DNA from: DASXRA01 sp036506155
Lineage (GTDB): Bacteria > Actinomycetota > Actinomycetes > Mycobacteriales > Jatrophihabitantaceae
Direction: 5' to 3'
Assembly: GCA_036506155.1 (NCBI GenBank)
Contig: DASXSF010000022.1
Location: forward strand, 93,511-157,510
DNA: 64,000 bases
The translations under genes were made by a program, and so were the position numbers. A model generated the notes under the pieces. That model saw only the letters and a program-made list of their open reading frames with translations, was not told the origin of the DNA and did no database searches. Positions 53,512-63,341 of the stretch are shown piece by piece (positions within the stretch are counted from its first letter, which is position 1; the number at the start of each line of letters is the position of its first letter).

Positions 53512-54965
53512 CCAGTGCTGTCGGCGTTCGGGAAGTGCCGGTGACGGTCGACCGTGACAGCGGCGATCCGCGACGGTGGCGGGCCTTGGTGGTCACCCAA
53601 CTGGCGGCGTTCATGGTGCTTCTCGACGCCAGCATCGTGAACGTCGCGCTGCCGTCCATCGAGCGGGGCCTGGCCATGCCGCCGGCTACGGCGCAGTGGG
53701 TGGTGTCGGGTTATGCGCTTGCGTTGGGCCTGACCCTGGTGCCCGCCGGTCGGCTGGGCGACGCCCTCGGTCGCCGGCGGATGTTCCTGATCGCGCTGGC
53801 CACCTTCGTGGCGACGAGCGCGGTGACCGGTGCGGCGCCTAGCCCCGAGCTGCTGATCGCCGCCCGACTCTTGCAGGGCATGGCCGGCGGAATGCTCATC
53901 CCGCAGAACTCCGGGCTGATCCAGGAGCCGTTCCAGGGCAGTGAGCGAGGCCGCGCGTTCGGGATCCTCGGCGCGACCGTGGGCCTGGCCACCGCGGCCG
54001 GTCCGGTGATCGGCGCGCTGATCCTCGGCCTGGTCGGAGGACCTGACGCGTGGCGCTGGGTGTTCTACGTCAACGCACCGATCGGCGTCATCGCACTTGC
54101 GCTCGCGGCTCGCCTCGTCCCGGCGAAGGCCGGCGGCGGTTGGCGGGGCATCATCCTGGACGTGCCCGGTGCCGTCCTGCTCGGCGGCGGCGTGTTCAGC
54201 CTGCTTCTGCCGCTGGTCAATGCGGACAGCGGCGGCGTGCGCCGACTGTGGTGGCTCTGGCTGGTGGCTCCGCTGCTGCTCGCGGCATTCGGCTGGTGGG
54301 AGGTGCGGACGGTTCGCCGGGGCCGGCAGCCGCTTCTCGACCCGCGGCTGCTGCGCACGGCAGGCTACCCCGCCGGCTCGGCGATCGGCCTGGTCTACTT
54401 CGTCGGGTTCACCGGCATCTGGCTGGTGCTCGCATTGTTCTTCCAGGACGGCCTGGGGTATTCACCGCTGCGTTCGGGCCTCAGGGTCACGCCGTTCGCG
54501 TTGGGGGTCGCCGTCTCGGCGGTGATCGCCGGGCGGCTGGTGTCGCGGTTCGGACGCTGGCTGACCATCACCGGGCTGGTCGCAACGGTGCTGGGGCTGC
54601 TCGTCACCGCGCTGATCCTGCGCAGCGTCACCGGCGACGCCGCAACGTGGGCCATCCTCGGTCCGCTGCTCGTGGCCGGGCTCGGTGGCGGCATGGTCAC
54701 TTCACCCAATATCACGCTGACCCTCGAGCACGTGCCGGTCCGGATGGGCGGCGCGGCAGGTGGCGCGCTACAGACCGCCCAACGGATCGGCGCCGCCATC
54801 GGCACCGCCACGCTCGCGACGATCTTCTACCACGTTCTCACCCACACCCGTCGTGACTACTCGATCGCCGTCTCGGACGCGGTGCTGTGCGCCTGCGGCT
54901 TCATGGTGCTCGCACTGCTGATGGCGCTCATCGAAGTGACGCGGCGGCACAACGGTCATGTCTGA
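53508..54965 (+). CDS. MFS drug exporter, DHA2 type
   Basis: 485 residues with about 14 helices. LDASIVNVALPSIERGL, GRLGDALGRRRMF (motif A) and LLQGMAGGMLIPQNSGLI are textbook. It matches the truncated exporter at the left edge of the window. Coupled to the dehydrogenase and followed 14 nt later by an AKR gene, so one transcript is likely. Confidence 0.92.
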   Translation: MTSAVGVREVPVTVDRDSGDPRRWRALVVTQLAAFMVLLDASIVNVALPSIERGLAMPPATAQWVVSGYALALGLTLVPAGRLGDALGRRRMFLIALATFVATSAVTGAAPSPELLIAARLLQGMAGGMLIPQNSGLIQEPFQGSERGRAFGILGATVGLATAAGPVIGALILGLVGGPDAWRWVFYVNAPIGVIALALAARLVPAKAGGGWRGIILDVPGAVLLGGGVFSLLLPLVNADSGGVRRLWWLWLVAPLLLAAFGWWEVRTVRRGRQPLLDPRLLRTAGYPAGSAIGLVYFVGFTGIWLVLALFFQDGLGYSPLRSGLRVTPFALGVAVSAVIAGRLVSRFGRWLTITGLVATVLGLLVTALILRSVTGDAATWAILGPLLVAGLGGGMVTSPNITLTLEHVPVRMGGAAGGALQTAQRIGAAIGTATLATIFYHVLTHTRRDYSIAVSDAVLCACGFMVLALLMALIEVTRRHNGHV

Positions 54966-54979
54966 CGAAGGAGATGACT

Positions 54980-55948
54980 ATGAGGCACGTTCGACTAGGC
55001 CGGACTGACCTCCGGGTCTCGAGGATCGCATTCGGCACCTGGGCATTCGGCGGCGACTGGGGTGCTGCCGACCTCGACGACAGCCGGGAAGCGATCCATC
55101 GCGCGCTTTCGTTGGGGATCAACCTCTTCGACACGGCGCAGGGGTACGGCTTCGGCGCGGCCGAAGAGCTCCTCGGCGACGCACTCCGCCAGCGCGCCGA
55201 CCGTGCGGACGTGATCATCGCCACCAAGGGTGGCCTGCGCATGAATGGCGACCACCTGGTCCGCGACGCCAGCAGAGATTGGCTGCGCCGCGGTGTCGAA
55301 GCCAGCCTGCGGCATCTCGGCACCGACTACATCGACATCTACCAGGTGCACTGGCCGGACCGGCATACGCCGCCGGAGGAAACCGCTGCGGCACTGGAGG
55401 AACTGATCACCGAAGGCAAGATCCGACACGCCGGCGTGTCCAACTACGACGCCGAGCAGATGCAGGCGCTGGGCTGCTTCGGGCGGGTCGAGACGCTGCA
55501 GCCGCCTTATCACCTGTTCCGGCGCAACATCGAGGACGGTGTCCTTCCGTACGCCGCCCAGCACGACATCGGCGTACTCGTCTACGGGCCTCTCGCACAC
55601 GGCCTGCTTTCCGGCTGGATGACGCCAGCCACCACGTTCGCCGCCGACGACTGGCGGAGCAAGAGCCCCGACTTCACCGGCATAGCCTTCCAACGGAACC
55701 TGACCGTGGTGGAGCGGCTCAGGCGGGTCGCCGAGCAACGCGAGATCACCCTCCCGCAACTGGCCGTGGCCTGGACGCTAGCCAACCCCGCCGTGCAGGT
55801 CGCCATCGTGGGCGCACGCCGCGTCGCCCACCTCGACGAGACCGTCGGTGCAGCAGACATCGAACTGTCGGACACGGACCTGAAGGAAATAGCCGAGATC
55901 CTGACGGATGCAATGCCGGTCCTGGGCCCGCGCCCCGAAGGCATGTGA
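54980..55948 (+). CDS. Aldo/keto reductase
   Basis: 322 residues. ATG 54980 has AAGGAG 6 nt away; ATG 54974 touches that site. FDTAQGYGFGAAEE, IIATKGG and YQVHWPD give Asp, Tyr, Lys and His. LVYGPLAHGLLSG and VGARRVAHLDET bind the cofactor. Convergent with the histidine kinase gene, 12 nt apart. Confidence 0.92.
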   Translation: MRHVRLGRTDLRVSRIAFGTWAFGGDWGAADLDDSREAIHRALSLGINLFDTAQGYGFGAAEELLGDALRQRADRADVIIATKGGLRMNGDHLVRDASRDWLRRGVEASLRHLGTDYIDIYQVHWPDRHTPPEETAAALEELITEGKIRHAGVSNYDAEQMQALGCFGRVETLQPPYHLFRRNIEDGVLPYAAQHDIGVLVYGPLAHGLLSGWMTPATTFAADDWRSKSPDFTGIAFQRNLTVVERLRRVAEQREITLPQLAVAWTLANPAVQVAIVGARRVAHLDETVGAADIELSDTDLKEIAEILTDAMPVLGPRPEGM

Positions 55949-55960
55949 CGGTGCGACCGG

Positions 55961-57940
55961 CTAGCTCGCACGCGCCGAGTCGTTCTGACCGGCCAATGGC
56001 AGCTCGACGGCGATCGACGTGCCGGCACCGCGCTCGCTTCGCATATCCATCCGGCCGCCAAGGGCTTCGACGCGGTCCTTGAGGCCGACCAGGCCGGAAC
56101 CGCGGCCATACTCGGCACCGCCGACTCCGTCGTCGTCGACGCTGATGTGCAGGACGCCGTCACTTGCCTCGACGCCGACTGCGACTCGCGATGCATGCGC
56201 GTGCCTGGCCGCGTTGGCAAGCGCCTCGGACACGACGTAGTAGGCGGCCACTTCGACCTGTTCGGGCATCCGCTCGTCCGTCCGCACGTCCAGCTCGACG
56301 GGCACGGCGGAGCGACGCGCAACCGTGCGCAGTGCGGGTCGTAGTCCCGCTTCGCCGAGGATTGCGGGGTGGATTCCCCGCGCGAACTCGCGCAGCTCGT
56401 CGAGCGCGCTCGTCAGTCCGTCGACCACGTGATCGAGTTGGCTGGCGAGTTCTACCAGATCGCGCGGCACTGCCGACTGCGCCGCCCGCAACCGCAGCGC
56501 GAGCGATACGAGTTGTTGCTGAGCACCGTCGTGCAGGTCGCGCTCGATCCGGCGTCTCGTCTCGTCCGCGGTGACGACGATGCGGGCGCGTGATGCGTTG
56601 AGCTCCGCGCGCGCCTCGGCATTCGCGATCGCGGTCGCCACGAGCTCGGTGAACGCGGCGAGCCGGGTCTCCGCGTCGTCCGGAAGCGGATCCTGGCTGA
56701 CAGATCCCGCGACCATGACGCCCCAGAGGCGTCCCTCTACCTTGATCGGAGAGCCGACGGCCGACGTGACGCCGCGGGCGCGCGCTGCCGCGGCCATCGG
56801 CCCCGACGCGTGCTCGTAGGAGGCCATTCGGGCCGGGCGCCCGGTCTTCCAGACGAGCGCCGCCATGTTCTCGCCGCTCGTACTGAGCCTCTCGGGGAGG
56901 GCGGCCTCGCCGGGGTAGTTCCACGTGCCCATGGTCGTCATCTCGGCACCGTCGGCGTCGTAGCGGTCAATAGCGGTGTAGTCGGCATTGAGCAGTTGCC
57001 CGGACTCCCGTGCCACGGCGGCGAAGACCGCGGATGGCGACGCGGCCTGCGCGACCAGCGTGGCAACCCGCCGCAGTGCGGACTGTTCCTCGGCGAGCGC
57101 AGCGAGCCGGTCCCGGCTGCGCTCCAGCGAGAAAGCCATGGTGTTGAATACCCGCTCGAGCGTGCCGACTTCGCCTGGTCCCGTCTCGGGAAGCCGGGCG
57201 GAGAAATCACCTTCGGCGATCCGTCCGGCCATCGTCGCGGCCTGGCGCGTCGGGCGCACAATGGCGCGCGACAGGTACCACGTATATAGCCCCACCAGGA
57301 CGATCGAGCCGCCGATGCCGATAGCGATGCCGTAGTAGGCCCGCCGCGCGACACCGACGCTGGCCGCGGCGCGGTCGGCGGAGATCCGCTGCTCGGACGT
57401 CAGCAGCGTATCGAGGTCGGACCTCACGGCGTCGAACCGCTGGGCGGCCAGGCTTGCGTCGGGCGTGCTCGGCGGCTGGCCGTGCTGTGCGGAGTCAACG
57501 ACCTTGGCGGTCACGTCGACGAGCGCCGACTGGTCACGCGCGAGCTGCTGCACCCGCTGCTCGTCGGCCGGACGGCCCCGCACCTGCGTCATCAGCACCG
57601 CGAGGCTGGCCGGCACGGCAGAGCGGGCCGATGACCACCGCTGCAACATCGCTTGATCGCGCGTCAGGGCGTATTGCCGGGCGCCGGTGTCGAGGTCGAC
57701 GAGCAGCTGGCTGAGCTGGTTGACAGTGACCGCGGCGTTCTCCGAACGGTGCGCCTGGCGCTCGTTGGCGCGGATGTCGCTGATCGCGAGCAGCAAGACC
57801 ACGAATGCCGCGCCGACGATCACCGCGAGGACGACGCTGGCGAGAACCATCCGCCGGGTCAGCCCACCCTCGGTCCGCGTCCGTCGTTCGGCCCGGCCGG
57901 CTCCGGAAGCACCGCCGGCAAAGAGCCCCGGCATCCGCAT
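55961..57940 (-). CDS. NarL-type sensor histidine kinase (CHASE3, HAMP, GAF)
   Basis: 659 residues. Helix about 30-53, an extracytoplasmic CHASE3-like helical domain (55-198; TGARQYALT), second helix 203-225, HAMP (226-280), GAF (290-440), HisKA_3 with ERDLHDGAQQQLV (His470), and HATPase with N-box SEALANAARHA (571-581) and DDDGVGG. The cognate regulator is probably the NarL-type gene at 59509, separated by two plus-strand genes. Confidence 0.92.
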   Translation of the reverse strand: MRMPGLFAGGASGAGRAERRTRTEGGLTRRMVLASVVLAVIVGAAFVVLLLAISDIRANERQAHRSENAAVTVNQLSQLLVDLDTGARQYALTRDQAMLQRWSSARSAVPASLAVLMTQVRGRPADEQRVQQLARDQSALVDVTAKVVDSAQHGQPPSTPDASLAAQRFDAVRSDLDTLLTSEQRISADRAAASVGVARRAYYGIAIGIGGSIVLVGLYTWYLSRAIVRPTRQAATMAGRIAEGDFSARLPETGPGEVGTLERVFNTMAFSLERSRDRLAALAEEQSALRRVATLVAQAASPSAVFAAVARESGQLLNADYTAIDRYDADGAEMTTMGTWNYPGEAALPERLSTSGENMAALVWKTGRPARMASYEHASGPMAAAARARGVTSAVGSPIKVEGRLWGVMVAGSVSQDPLPDDAETRLAAFTELVATAIANAEARAELNASRARIVVTADETRRRIERDLHDGAQQQLVSLALRLRAAQSAVPRDLVELASQLDHVVDGLTSALDELREFARGIHPAILGEAGLRPALRTVARRSAVPVELDVRTDERMPEQVEVAAYYVVSEALANAARHAHASRVAVGVEASDGVLHISVDDDGVGGAEYGRGSGLVGLKDRVEALGGRMDMRSERGAGTSIAVELPLAGQNDSARAS

Positions 57941-58152
57941 TCGCTGAGGCTACTCGGCGGAACAGGGGAGATCGGACGATCGAGGCACTGCGTGGGCGCT
58001 ACCGGTTAGCCCCCGCAGGCGAGGCATGCGACCCGGGGGTGGGAACTGAAGTCCGCTTCATTGGGCCGCCGTCGCTACGACGGCAGGCTCAACTGGTGCG
58101 GGGCCGGCAAGCCGCCGGAACCGCCGAACGCACAACAGCACGGAGGCCAGAC

Positions 58153-59124
58153 ATGACGGTTATGGAGGCGGCGGTCGCAGCCTCGACGCAACCCTCGGAG
58201 CGACTCAAAGCGCCGCTTCCGTTGCGCGCCTGGGTTCGGCATCGGTCGTGGCGCAGCTGGACGGTGCCGCTGTTCCTGGTGTTGACGTGCACACCGGTCG
58301 TCGCCCTGGTCGTGCTCGGTGACAACCCGAGCGCAGCCACCTTCGACCACGTCGCGTGGATATTCGCCGCGTACTTCGCCTTCGCCTGGCTGCTGCTTCT
58401 CGGTGTGGTCGTCCGGCCAGCGCACGTGACGAAGCCGATGCTCGCACTGGTGACGGCGGTCGCGCTGGCGACGCAGGTGCCCCTGGCCATCGCGCTGGAG
58501 ACGGCCCTGCACAGCAGTACCACGGGGCTGGCCGCGAGCATTTTCACCGTCGGACTGCCGGAAGAGCTCGCGAAGGCTCTGCCGTTGCTGCCCGTCGCAC
58601 TGCTCTACTGGCGCCGCCGGACTCTGGAGCCGCGCGACTTCCTCTTTCTCGGCGCGGTCAGCGGCCTGGCATTCGGCGCCAGCGAGGTGGTGCACTACTT
58701 CACCGTCAACGGCGTAGCCGAGTTCTACCAGACGGTGCAGTCGGCCGTTCCGTCCATCGGCCAGCTGCTCAGCACTGGGCACTCCCCGTCGGCCTCGCTG
58801 TTCGACGTGCTCATCGGCCCGGTGCGGTACTTCATCCTCGACTTCGTCTGGCGGTTCCTCACCGACCCGATCAGCCACGCCTGCTGGGCCGGTCTGACCG
58901 GCTACTTCATCGGACTGGCGGTGACCCGCCGCCACAAGTGGTACCTGGTCGCCTGGGTTGGGCTGGCCGTCGCTTCCGCGCTGCACGGGCTGAACGACTG
59001 GGGTCGGGTGAACGGCGGACCGCTGTGGATCGTCGTCACGGTGATCAGCGCCATCTTCTTCCTCGGCTGCGCCCGGGTCGGATCCCCGCGGCAGGGACAG
59101 CCAAGATCTGGCAATTCCGGTTAG
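58153..59124 (+). CDS. PrsW-family intramembrane protease
   Basis: 323 residues with about eight helices. The glutamic-type site is present: GLPEELAKALP (Glu137, Glu138, Lys141), GLAFGASEVV (Glu178), and SHACW (His242) with a further His278. ATG 58153 follows GGAGG by 7 nt. In Bacillus PrsW starts anti-sigma cleavage; no anti-sigma gene is in sight here. Confidence 0.88.
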   Translation: MTVMEAAVAASTQPSERLKAPLPLRAWVRHRSWRSWTVPLFLVLTCTPVVALVVLGDNPSAATFDHVAWIFAAYFAFAWLLLLGVVVRPAHVTKPMLALVTAVALATQVPLAIALETALHSSTTGLAASIFTVGLPEELAKALPLLPVALLYWRRRTLEPRDFLFLGAVSGLAFGASEVVHYFTVNGVAEFYQTVQSAVPSIGQLLSTGHSPSASLFDVLIGPVRYFILDFVWRFLTDPISHACWAGLTGYFIGLAVTRRHKWYLVAWVGLAVASALHGLNDWGRVNGGPLWIVVTVISAIFFLGCARVGSPRQGQPRSGNSG

Positions 59125-59165
59125 CTGCAATGTGCGCGTGGGCGGGACATGTGAGGCTGGGAACA

Positions 59166-59531
59166 ATGATCCGCTGCCTGATCGTCGACGACAACGCGTC
59201 GTTCCTCGACGCGGCCACGAGCGTGCTCCAGCACGACGAGGTAACGGTGGTCGGCACCGCCCGCACCATCGAGCAGGCGCTGCGGCAGGCCGGGGAGTTG
59301 CAACCGGACGTCATTCTGGTCGACGTCATGCTGGGCGACGAGAGCGGTCTTGGTCTTGCGCGGCGGCTGTTCGAGTCGGGCTCGACGGCGACGGTAGTGC
59401 TCATTTCGACGCACGCCGAGGCGGATCTCGCCGAGCTGATCGACGAGACACCAGCAGCAGGGTTCATGCCGAAATCGCAGCTGTCGGCGGCGGCAGTCCA
59501 CCGGCTCGTCAGCGAGCGTCGAGGTAGGTGA
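59166..59531 (+). CDS. Stand-alone receiver-domain protein
   Basis: 121 residues, only a REC domain: Asp8/Asp9 (LIVDDN), phospho-site Asp53 (LVDVM), Thr82 (ISTH) and Lys103 (MPKSQ). No output domain follows. Its last 23 bp overlap, tail to tail, with the NarL-type gene. It might act as a phosphate sink or adaptor for the nearby kinase. Confidence 0.9.
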   Translation: MIRCLIVDDNASFLDAATSVLQHDEVTVVGTARTIEQALRQAGELQPDVILVDVMLGDESGLGLARRLFESGSTATVVLISTHAEADLAELIDETPAAGFMPKSQLSAAAVHRLVSERRGR

Positions 59532-60174
59532 GCACCGCGAGTACGCGGCGGTGATCGTCTTCGGACTCCGGCAGCGTGAGCTTTGCGAGGATGCTGCGCA
59601 CGTGCTTTTCCACTGTCCCCTCCGTGATCCAGAGCTTGTGAGCGATGCCGGCGTTGGAGCGCCCTTCGGCCATCAGGGCCAGCACGTCGCGCTCCCGCGG
59701 ACTGAGCACGTCAAGCGGGTCCCGAGTGCGGCGCGCAGCGACCAACTCTTTGACTAAAGCCGGGTCGACGACGGACCCGCCCTTGACGATGCGCTCGATC
59801 GTCTCGATGAAGTCGTCGACGTCGGTGACGCGGCTCTTCAGCAGGTATCCGGTGCGTTCGCCGCTCGCGAGCAAATCCATCGCATGCTCGACCTCCACGT
59901 GCGCGGAGAGGACGAGGATCGCCGTCTGCGGGAACTGCGCCCGAATCACTCGTGCGGCGTCGAGCCCTTCGGTTGCCTGTGCCGGCGGCATTCTGATGTC
60001 GACGACCACCAGTTCGGGTTTGTGCTCGGACACGAGACTGAGCAGCTGATTCGCGTTGCCCGCTTGGCCGACCACCTCGTAACCGGACCGCTCGAGCAGG
60101 CTCGCCAAGCCCTCGCGCAGCAATACGTCGTCGTCGGCGAGCACAGCTCGCACCGTCGGTGCAGCCGAGGCCAT
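59509..60174 (-). CDS. NarL/FixJ-family response regulator
   Basis: 221 residues from ATG 60174. REC with Asp14/15, Asp59 (VVVDIRMPP), Lys113 (LLKSR), then HTH about 155-212 (LSPRERDVLALMAEGRSNAGIAHKL, TEGTVEKHVRSILAKL). Pairs best with the HisKA_3 kinase at 55961. Confidence 0.92.
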   Translation of the reverse strand: MASAAPTVRAVLADDDVLLREGLASLLERSGYEVVGQAGNANQLLSLVSEHKPELVVVDIRMPPAQATEGLDAARVIRAQFPQTAILVLSAHVEVEHAMDLLASGERTGYLLKSRVTDVDDFIETIERIVKGGSVVDPALVKELVAARRTRDPLDVLSPRERDVLALMAEGRSNAGIAHKLWITEGTVEKHVRSILAKLTLPESEDDHRRVLAVLTYLDAR

Positions 60175-60328
60175 CGCAGCATTATCCGGTAGCCCTGTTC
60201 CTCCGGCCAGCCGCAGGGCGACGACTCCCGCTGCCGGGAAGCCGCGTTTGGCGCCTGCCGCGATGCCCGACACGGCCCCGTCGCGACATCGTGGCCAGTG
60301 GGCAACCACTAGCCAGGAGGAAATGACA

Positions 60329-61189
60329 ATGCACACTCGCCGCATCGGCGACACCCAGGTCAGTGCGATCGGGCTCGGCGGTATGCCGATGTCGATCGAG
60401 GGACGTCCGGACGAGCAGCGCTCCATCGCGACGATCCACGCCGCACTGGACGCCGGCGTGACGCTGATCGACACTGCCGACGCCTATCACCTGACCGCCT
60501 ACGACGTAGGACACAACGAATCCCTCGTCGCCCGCGCGCGGGCCACCTATCCCGGCGACACGTCCGACGTTCTGGTCGCGACCAAGGGCGGTCACCTCCG
60601 TCCGGGTGACGGGTCGTGGACGGTGAACGACTCGCCGGAATACCTGAAACGGGCCTGCGATGAGTCGCTCAAAGGGCTCGGCGTCGATGCCATCGGGCTC
60701 TACCAGTTCCACCGACCGGATCCGACGGTGCCGTACGCGGAATCGGTCGGGGCGATCCGCGACCTGCTCGACGCCGGCAAGATCCGCCGCGCCGGCGTCT
60801 CGAACGCAAAGCGTGAGCAGATCCTGCTGGCCAACGAGATCCTCGACGGGCGGTTGTCGAGCGTGCAGAACCAGCTCTCACCCGCGTTCCGGTCGAGCGA
60901 GCCGGAGCTGCAACTGTGCACAGACCTGGGCATCGCGTTCCTGCCGTGGAGCCCGCTCGGTGGAATCTCGCATGCGGGCCAGCTCGGCTCGCGCTTCGCG
61001 ATCTTCGCTGACATCGCACGAGAGCGCGGCATCAGCCCGCAGCGCGTGTGCCTGGCCTGGCTGCTTGCCAAGTCCCCGGTTGTGATCCCGATCCCGGGTT
61101 CGACGCGTCCGGAGACGATCCGGGACTCGGCCGCCGCCGCCGACCTGCAGCTGTCCGCTCAAGAGCTTGCCCAGCTCGAGTCGGCCTGA
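60329..61189 (+). CDS. Aldo/keto reductase
   Basis: 286 residues; ATG 60329 is 8 nt after AGGAGG, ATG 60323 only 2. LIDTADAYHLTAYD, VATKGGH and YQFHRPD give the tetrad (Asp, Tyr, Lys, His). IPIPGSTRPETIRDS binds NADPH. Third AKR in the window; 154 nt separate it from the divergent regulator. Confidence 0.92.
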   Translation: MHTRRIGDTQVSAIGLGGMPMSIEGRPDEQRSIATIHAALDAGVTLIDTADAYHLTAYDVGHNESLVARARATYPGDTSDVLVATKGGHLRPGDGSWTVNDSPEYLKRACDESLKGLGVDAIGLYQFHRPDPTVPYAESVGAIRDLLDAGKIRRAGVSNAKREQILLANEILDGRLSSVQNQLSPAFRSSEPELQLCTDLGIAFLPWSPLGGISHAGQLGSRFAIFADIARERGISPQRVCLAWLLAKSPVVIPIPGSTRPETIRDSAAAADLQLSAQELAQLESA

Positions 61190-61226
61190 CGACTCATGCA
61201 AGCCGAGCGTCCGCGAAGCGGCGCTG

Positions 61227-61590
61227 TGATGCGGCTGGGCCCTCGCCGTAGCCATGCTCGGCACGACGCTCGAACAACACAAGAAGTACGACCTGACCTG
61301 AGCCGGCTGGGGTGCTGACCGGCCGAACGCCCCGACGGTGAGCCCGCCACTGTTCGACAGCCGCATCAACCTGTCGCCGGCGTCGAACGGACAGGACTAC
61401 GGCCGGTACGACAGCGCGGCCACGAACGCCGCGATCGACAAGGCGTACAACCAGCCGGACACGGCCAAGCGCAACGCCATGTGGGGTGATATCTCCGAAC
61501 AACTCGCCAAGGAGGTCGCGTACATCCCGATCGACGTCGATGCCGGCGACGGTCACAACGCCGTGACACGGTCAACCGGGTGCGCGACGA
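61227..61590 (+). pseudogene. C-terminal remnant of a peptide-binding protein (SBP family 5)
   Basis: In one frame: AMLGTTLEQHKKYDLT, TGA at 61299-61301 where relatives have Trp, then AGWGADRPNAPTV and PPLFDSRINLSPASNGQDYG, ISEQLAKEVAYIPIDVD. Beyond about 61570 the match fades into the PPK2 start region. The front two thirds are missing. Confidence 0.72.
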
Positions 61591-61597
61591 TCTACAC

Positions 61598-62404
61598 ATG
61601 GCCAAGGGATCGCGCGAGCGGTTGCCCCGCGCCCTGTATGAGAAAGAACTGCTCCGGCTGCAGGCCGAGCTGGTCACCATGCAGGAGTGGGTACGTGTCT
61701 CGAAGGCGCGCATTGTCGTGATCTTCGAGGGACGCGACGCCGCCGGTAAGGGCAGCACGATCCAGCGTGTCACTCAGTACCTCAACCCCCGGGTAGCACG
61801 CATCGTCGCGTTGCCGACACCCACGGAACGGCAACGCACGCAGTGGTACTTCCAGCGTTACGTCGAGCACCTGCCGGCCGCCGGCGAGATCGTGCTCATG
61901 GACCGCTCCTGGTACAACCGCGCCGGCGTGGAGCACGTCATGGGCTTCTGCACCCCGGACGAGTTCCGCCGCTTCCTGGCTCAGTGCCCGGTATTTGAGC
62001 GGCTGCTGACCGATGACGGAATCCTGCTGCGCAAGTACTGGTTCTCGGTCAGCGATCAGGAACAGGAGCGGCGCTTCCATTCCCGCCTGGAGGACCCCAT
62101 GCGCCGTTGGAAGCTGTCGCCGATGGACCTGGAGTCGATCCGCCGCTGGGAGGACTACTCCCGCGCCAAGGACGAGATGTTCGTGCACACCGACACGACC
62201 GACGCACCCTGGTACGTCGTCGAGGCCGACAACAAGCGCCGCGCCCGCATCAACATGATCGCCCACCTGCTCTCGACGATCCCCTACTACGAGGTGCAAC
62301 GCACCCCACTCGAGCTACCGCCCCGCCCGCCCGCGCCAACATACGTCCGCCCACCCCGTGAGCTGTATCGCGCCGTGCCGGACCACGCGGCCGAGCTCGG
62401 CTGA
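61598..62404 (+). CDS. ppk2: Polyphosphate kinase 2
   Basis: 268 residues from ATG 61598. LYEKELLRLQAELVTMQEW leads into Walker A VIFEGRDAAGKGSTIQR (Lys51) and Walker B/lid MDRSWYNRAGVE (Asp112), with KYWFSVSDQEQERRF later. Class I PPK2 enzymes make GTP or ATP from polyphosphate. GTG 61580 upstream is an alternative start; no strong ribosome site is seen for either. Confidence 0.92.
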   Translation: MAKGSRERLPRALYEKELLRLQAELVTMQEWVRVSKARIVVIFEGRDAAGKGSTIQRVTQYLNPRVARIVALPTPTERQRTQWYFQRYVEHLPAAGEIVLMDRSWYNRAGVEHVMGFCTPDEFRRFLAQCPVFERLLTDDGILLRKYWFSVSDQEQERRFHSRLEDPMRRWKLSPMDLESIRRWEDYSRAKDEMFVHTDTTDAPWYVVEADNKRRARINMIAHLLSTIPYYEVQRTPLELPPRPPAPTYVRPPRELYRAVPDHAAELG

Positions 62405-62489
62405 ACGCGCTACCGGACCGGCTGGGCCTCCTCCCCCGAGATCGCTATCGACCGCGACAGCCGGGTTCGCGGTGCGTGGGCCACCTGGT

Positions 62490-62700
62490 GCGCCCGCGAG
62501 CGCCGCAATCAGATCCTCACGCTGTTGGGCGGGCAGGCCGCCGGGCCGGTCATACGGGACGGTGCCGTCCCGGAACGCGATCAAGGTTGGCAGTTACGTT
62601 ATGTGCAGGGCTGCTGCGAGCTCGCGTTCGGCGTCAACGTCGACCTTGCCGAACAGGATGTCCGGGTGGCTGGCGGCGCGCCCGAACGTTCGCGTCGTGA
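62490..62700 (-). pseudogene. Thioredoxin-family remnant with in-frame TAA
   Basis: Minus strand: RAASHPDILFGKVDVDAERE, LAAALHIT, TAA at 62594-62596, LPTLIAFRDGTVPYDRPGG, LPAQQREDLIAALAG, all in one frame. The cis-Pro segment LPTL is kept, but the front half with the Cys-x-x-Cys site is lost. The rest of the gap 62405-62873 shows nothing further. Confidence 0.72.
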
Positions 62701-62873
62701 GGGCGATGGTTGATGTGGGCTGCGCCCGTCCCGATGTTGTGCGACCCCGGCGACGGCTCGGGGGGAGCGCATGGCTGACGTTCATGCGCATAGCTCGGCG
62801 CTGGGTCGCTGCGGTGGCGGTAGGTAGCGCCGAAGGTCCTGGGCCGACTGCTCAAGCCGACACGACTCGTGCC

Positions 62874-63089
62874 TCACGCGATCCTGTCTGTGCGCCGAGT
62901 GGCACGCTTGTGGCCGCCGTGCGCGCCGCCCGCTCCGGTCAGGAGTGCCCACATAGACAGGCCCAGGATGACCAGCAGTGGAGCAGCCATGACCAGCACT
63001 ACGAAAACGATGGGACCTCCGCCGATAGCCAGCAACGCGAGCAGCACCATGATCGCAGGCACCAGGATCGGCCGGTGCTGATGCTTCAT
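62874..63089 (-). CDS. Small two-helix membrane protein
   Basis: 71 residues from ATG 63089, with AAGGAGGGG close by. MKHQHRPILV opens into two helices (VPAIMVLLALLAIGGG and IVFVVLVMAAPLLVILGLSMWALL) joined by a tight turn, ending in a His/Arg/Lys tail GGAHGGHKRATRRTDR. No known family. Both ends would lie in the cytoplasm. Confidence 0.72.
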   Translation of the reverse strand: MKHQHRPILVPAIMVLLALLAIGGGPIVFVVLVMAAPLLVILGLSMWALLTGAGGAHGGHKRATRRTDRIA

Positions 63090-63341
63090 CACGATCCCCT
63101 CCTTCACCAGGCACGGATAGAATTGAACATGCGGTCGACGGGGATGGCGCGGTAGTGCCATACGGCTCGGCGCCGTGGGGTCGAAGGTCAGCACTCCGAT
63201 CGAGGGGCCGAGACAGGCGACGGAATGCCCTACGCCGTACCGACTTTGTGCCCTACCTTGCGGCCGCGGCACGGCACACGCTGACGCTGGACAGACCGAT
63301 GCAGTTGGGCGTCGGGCTCCCGGGCAAGGGAGGCCAGTGTG

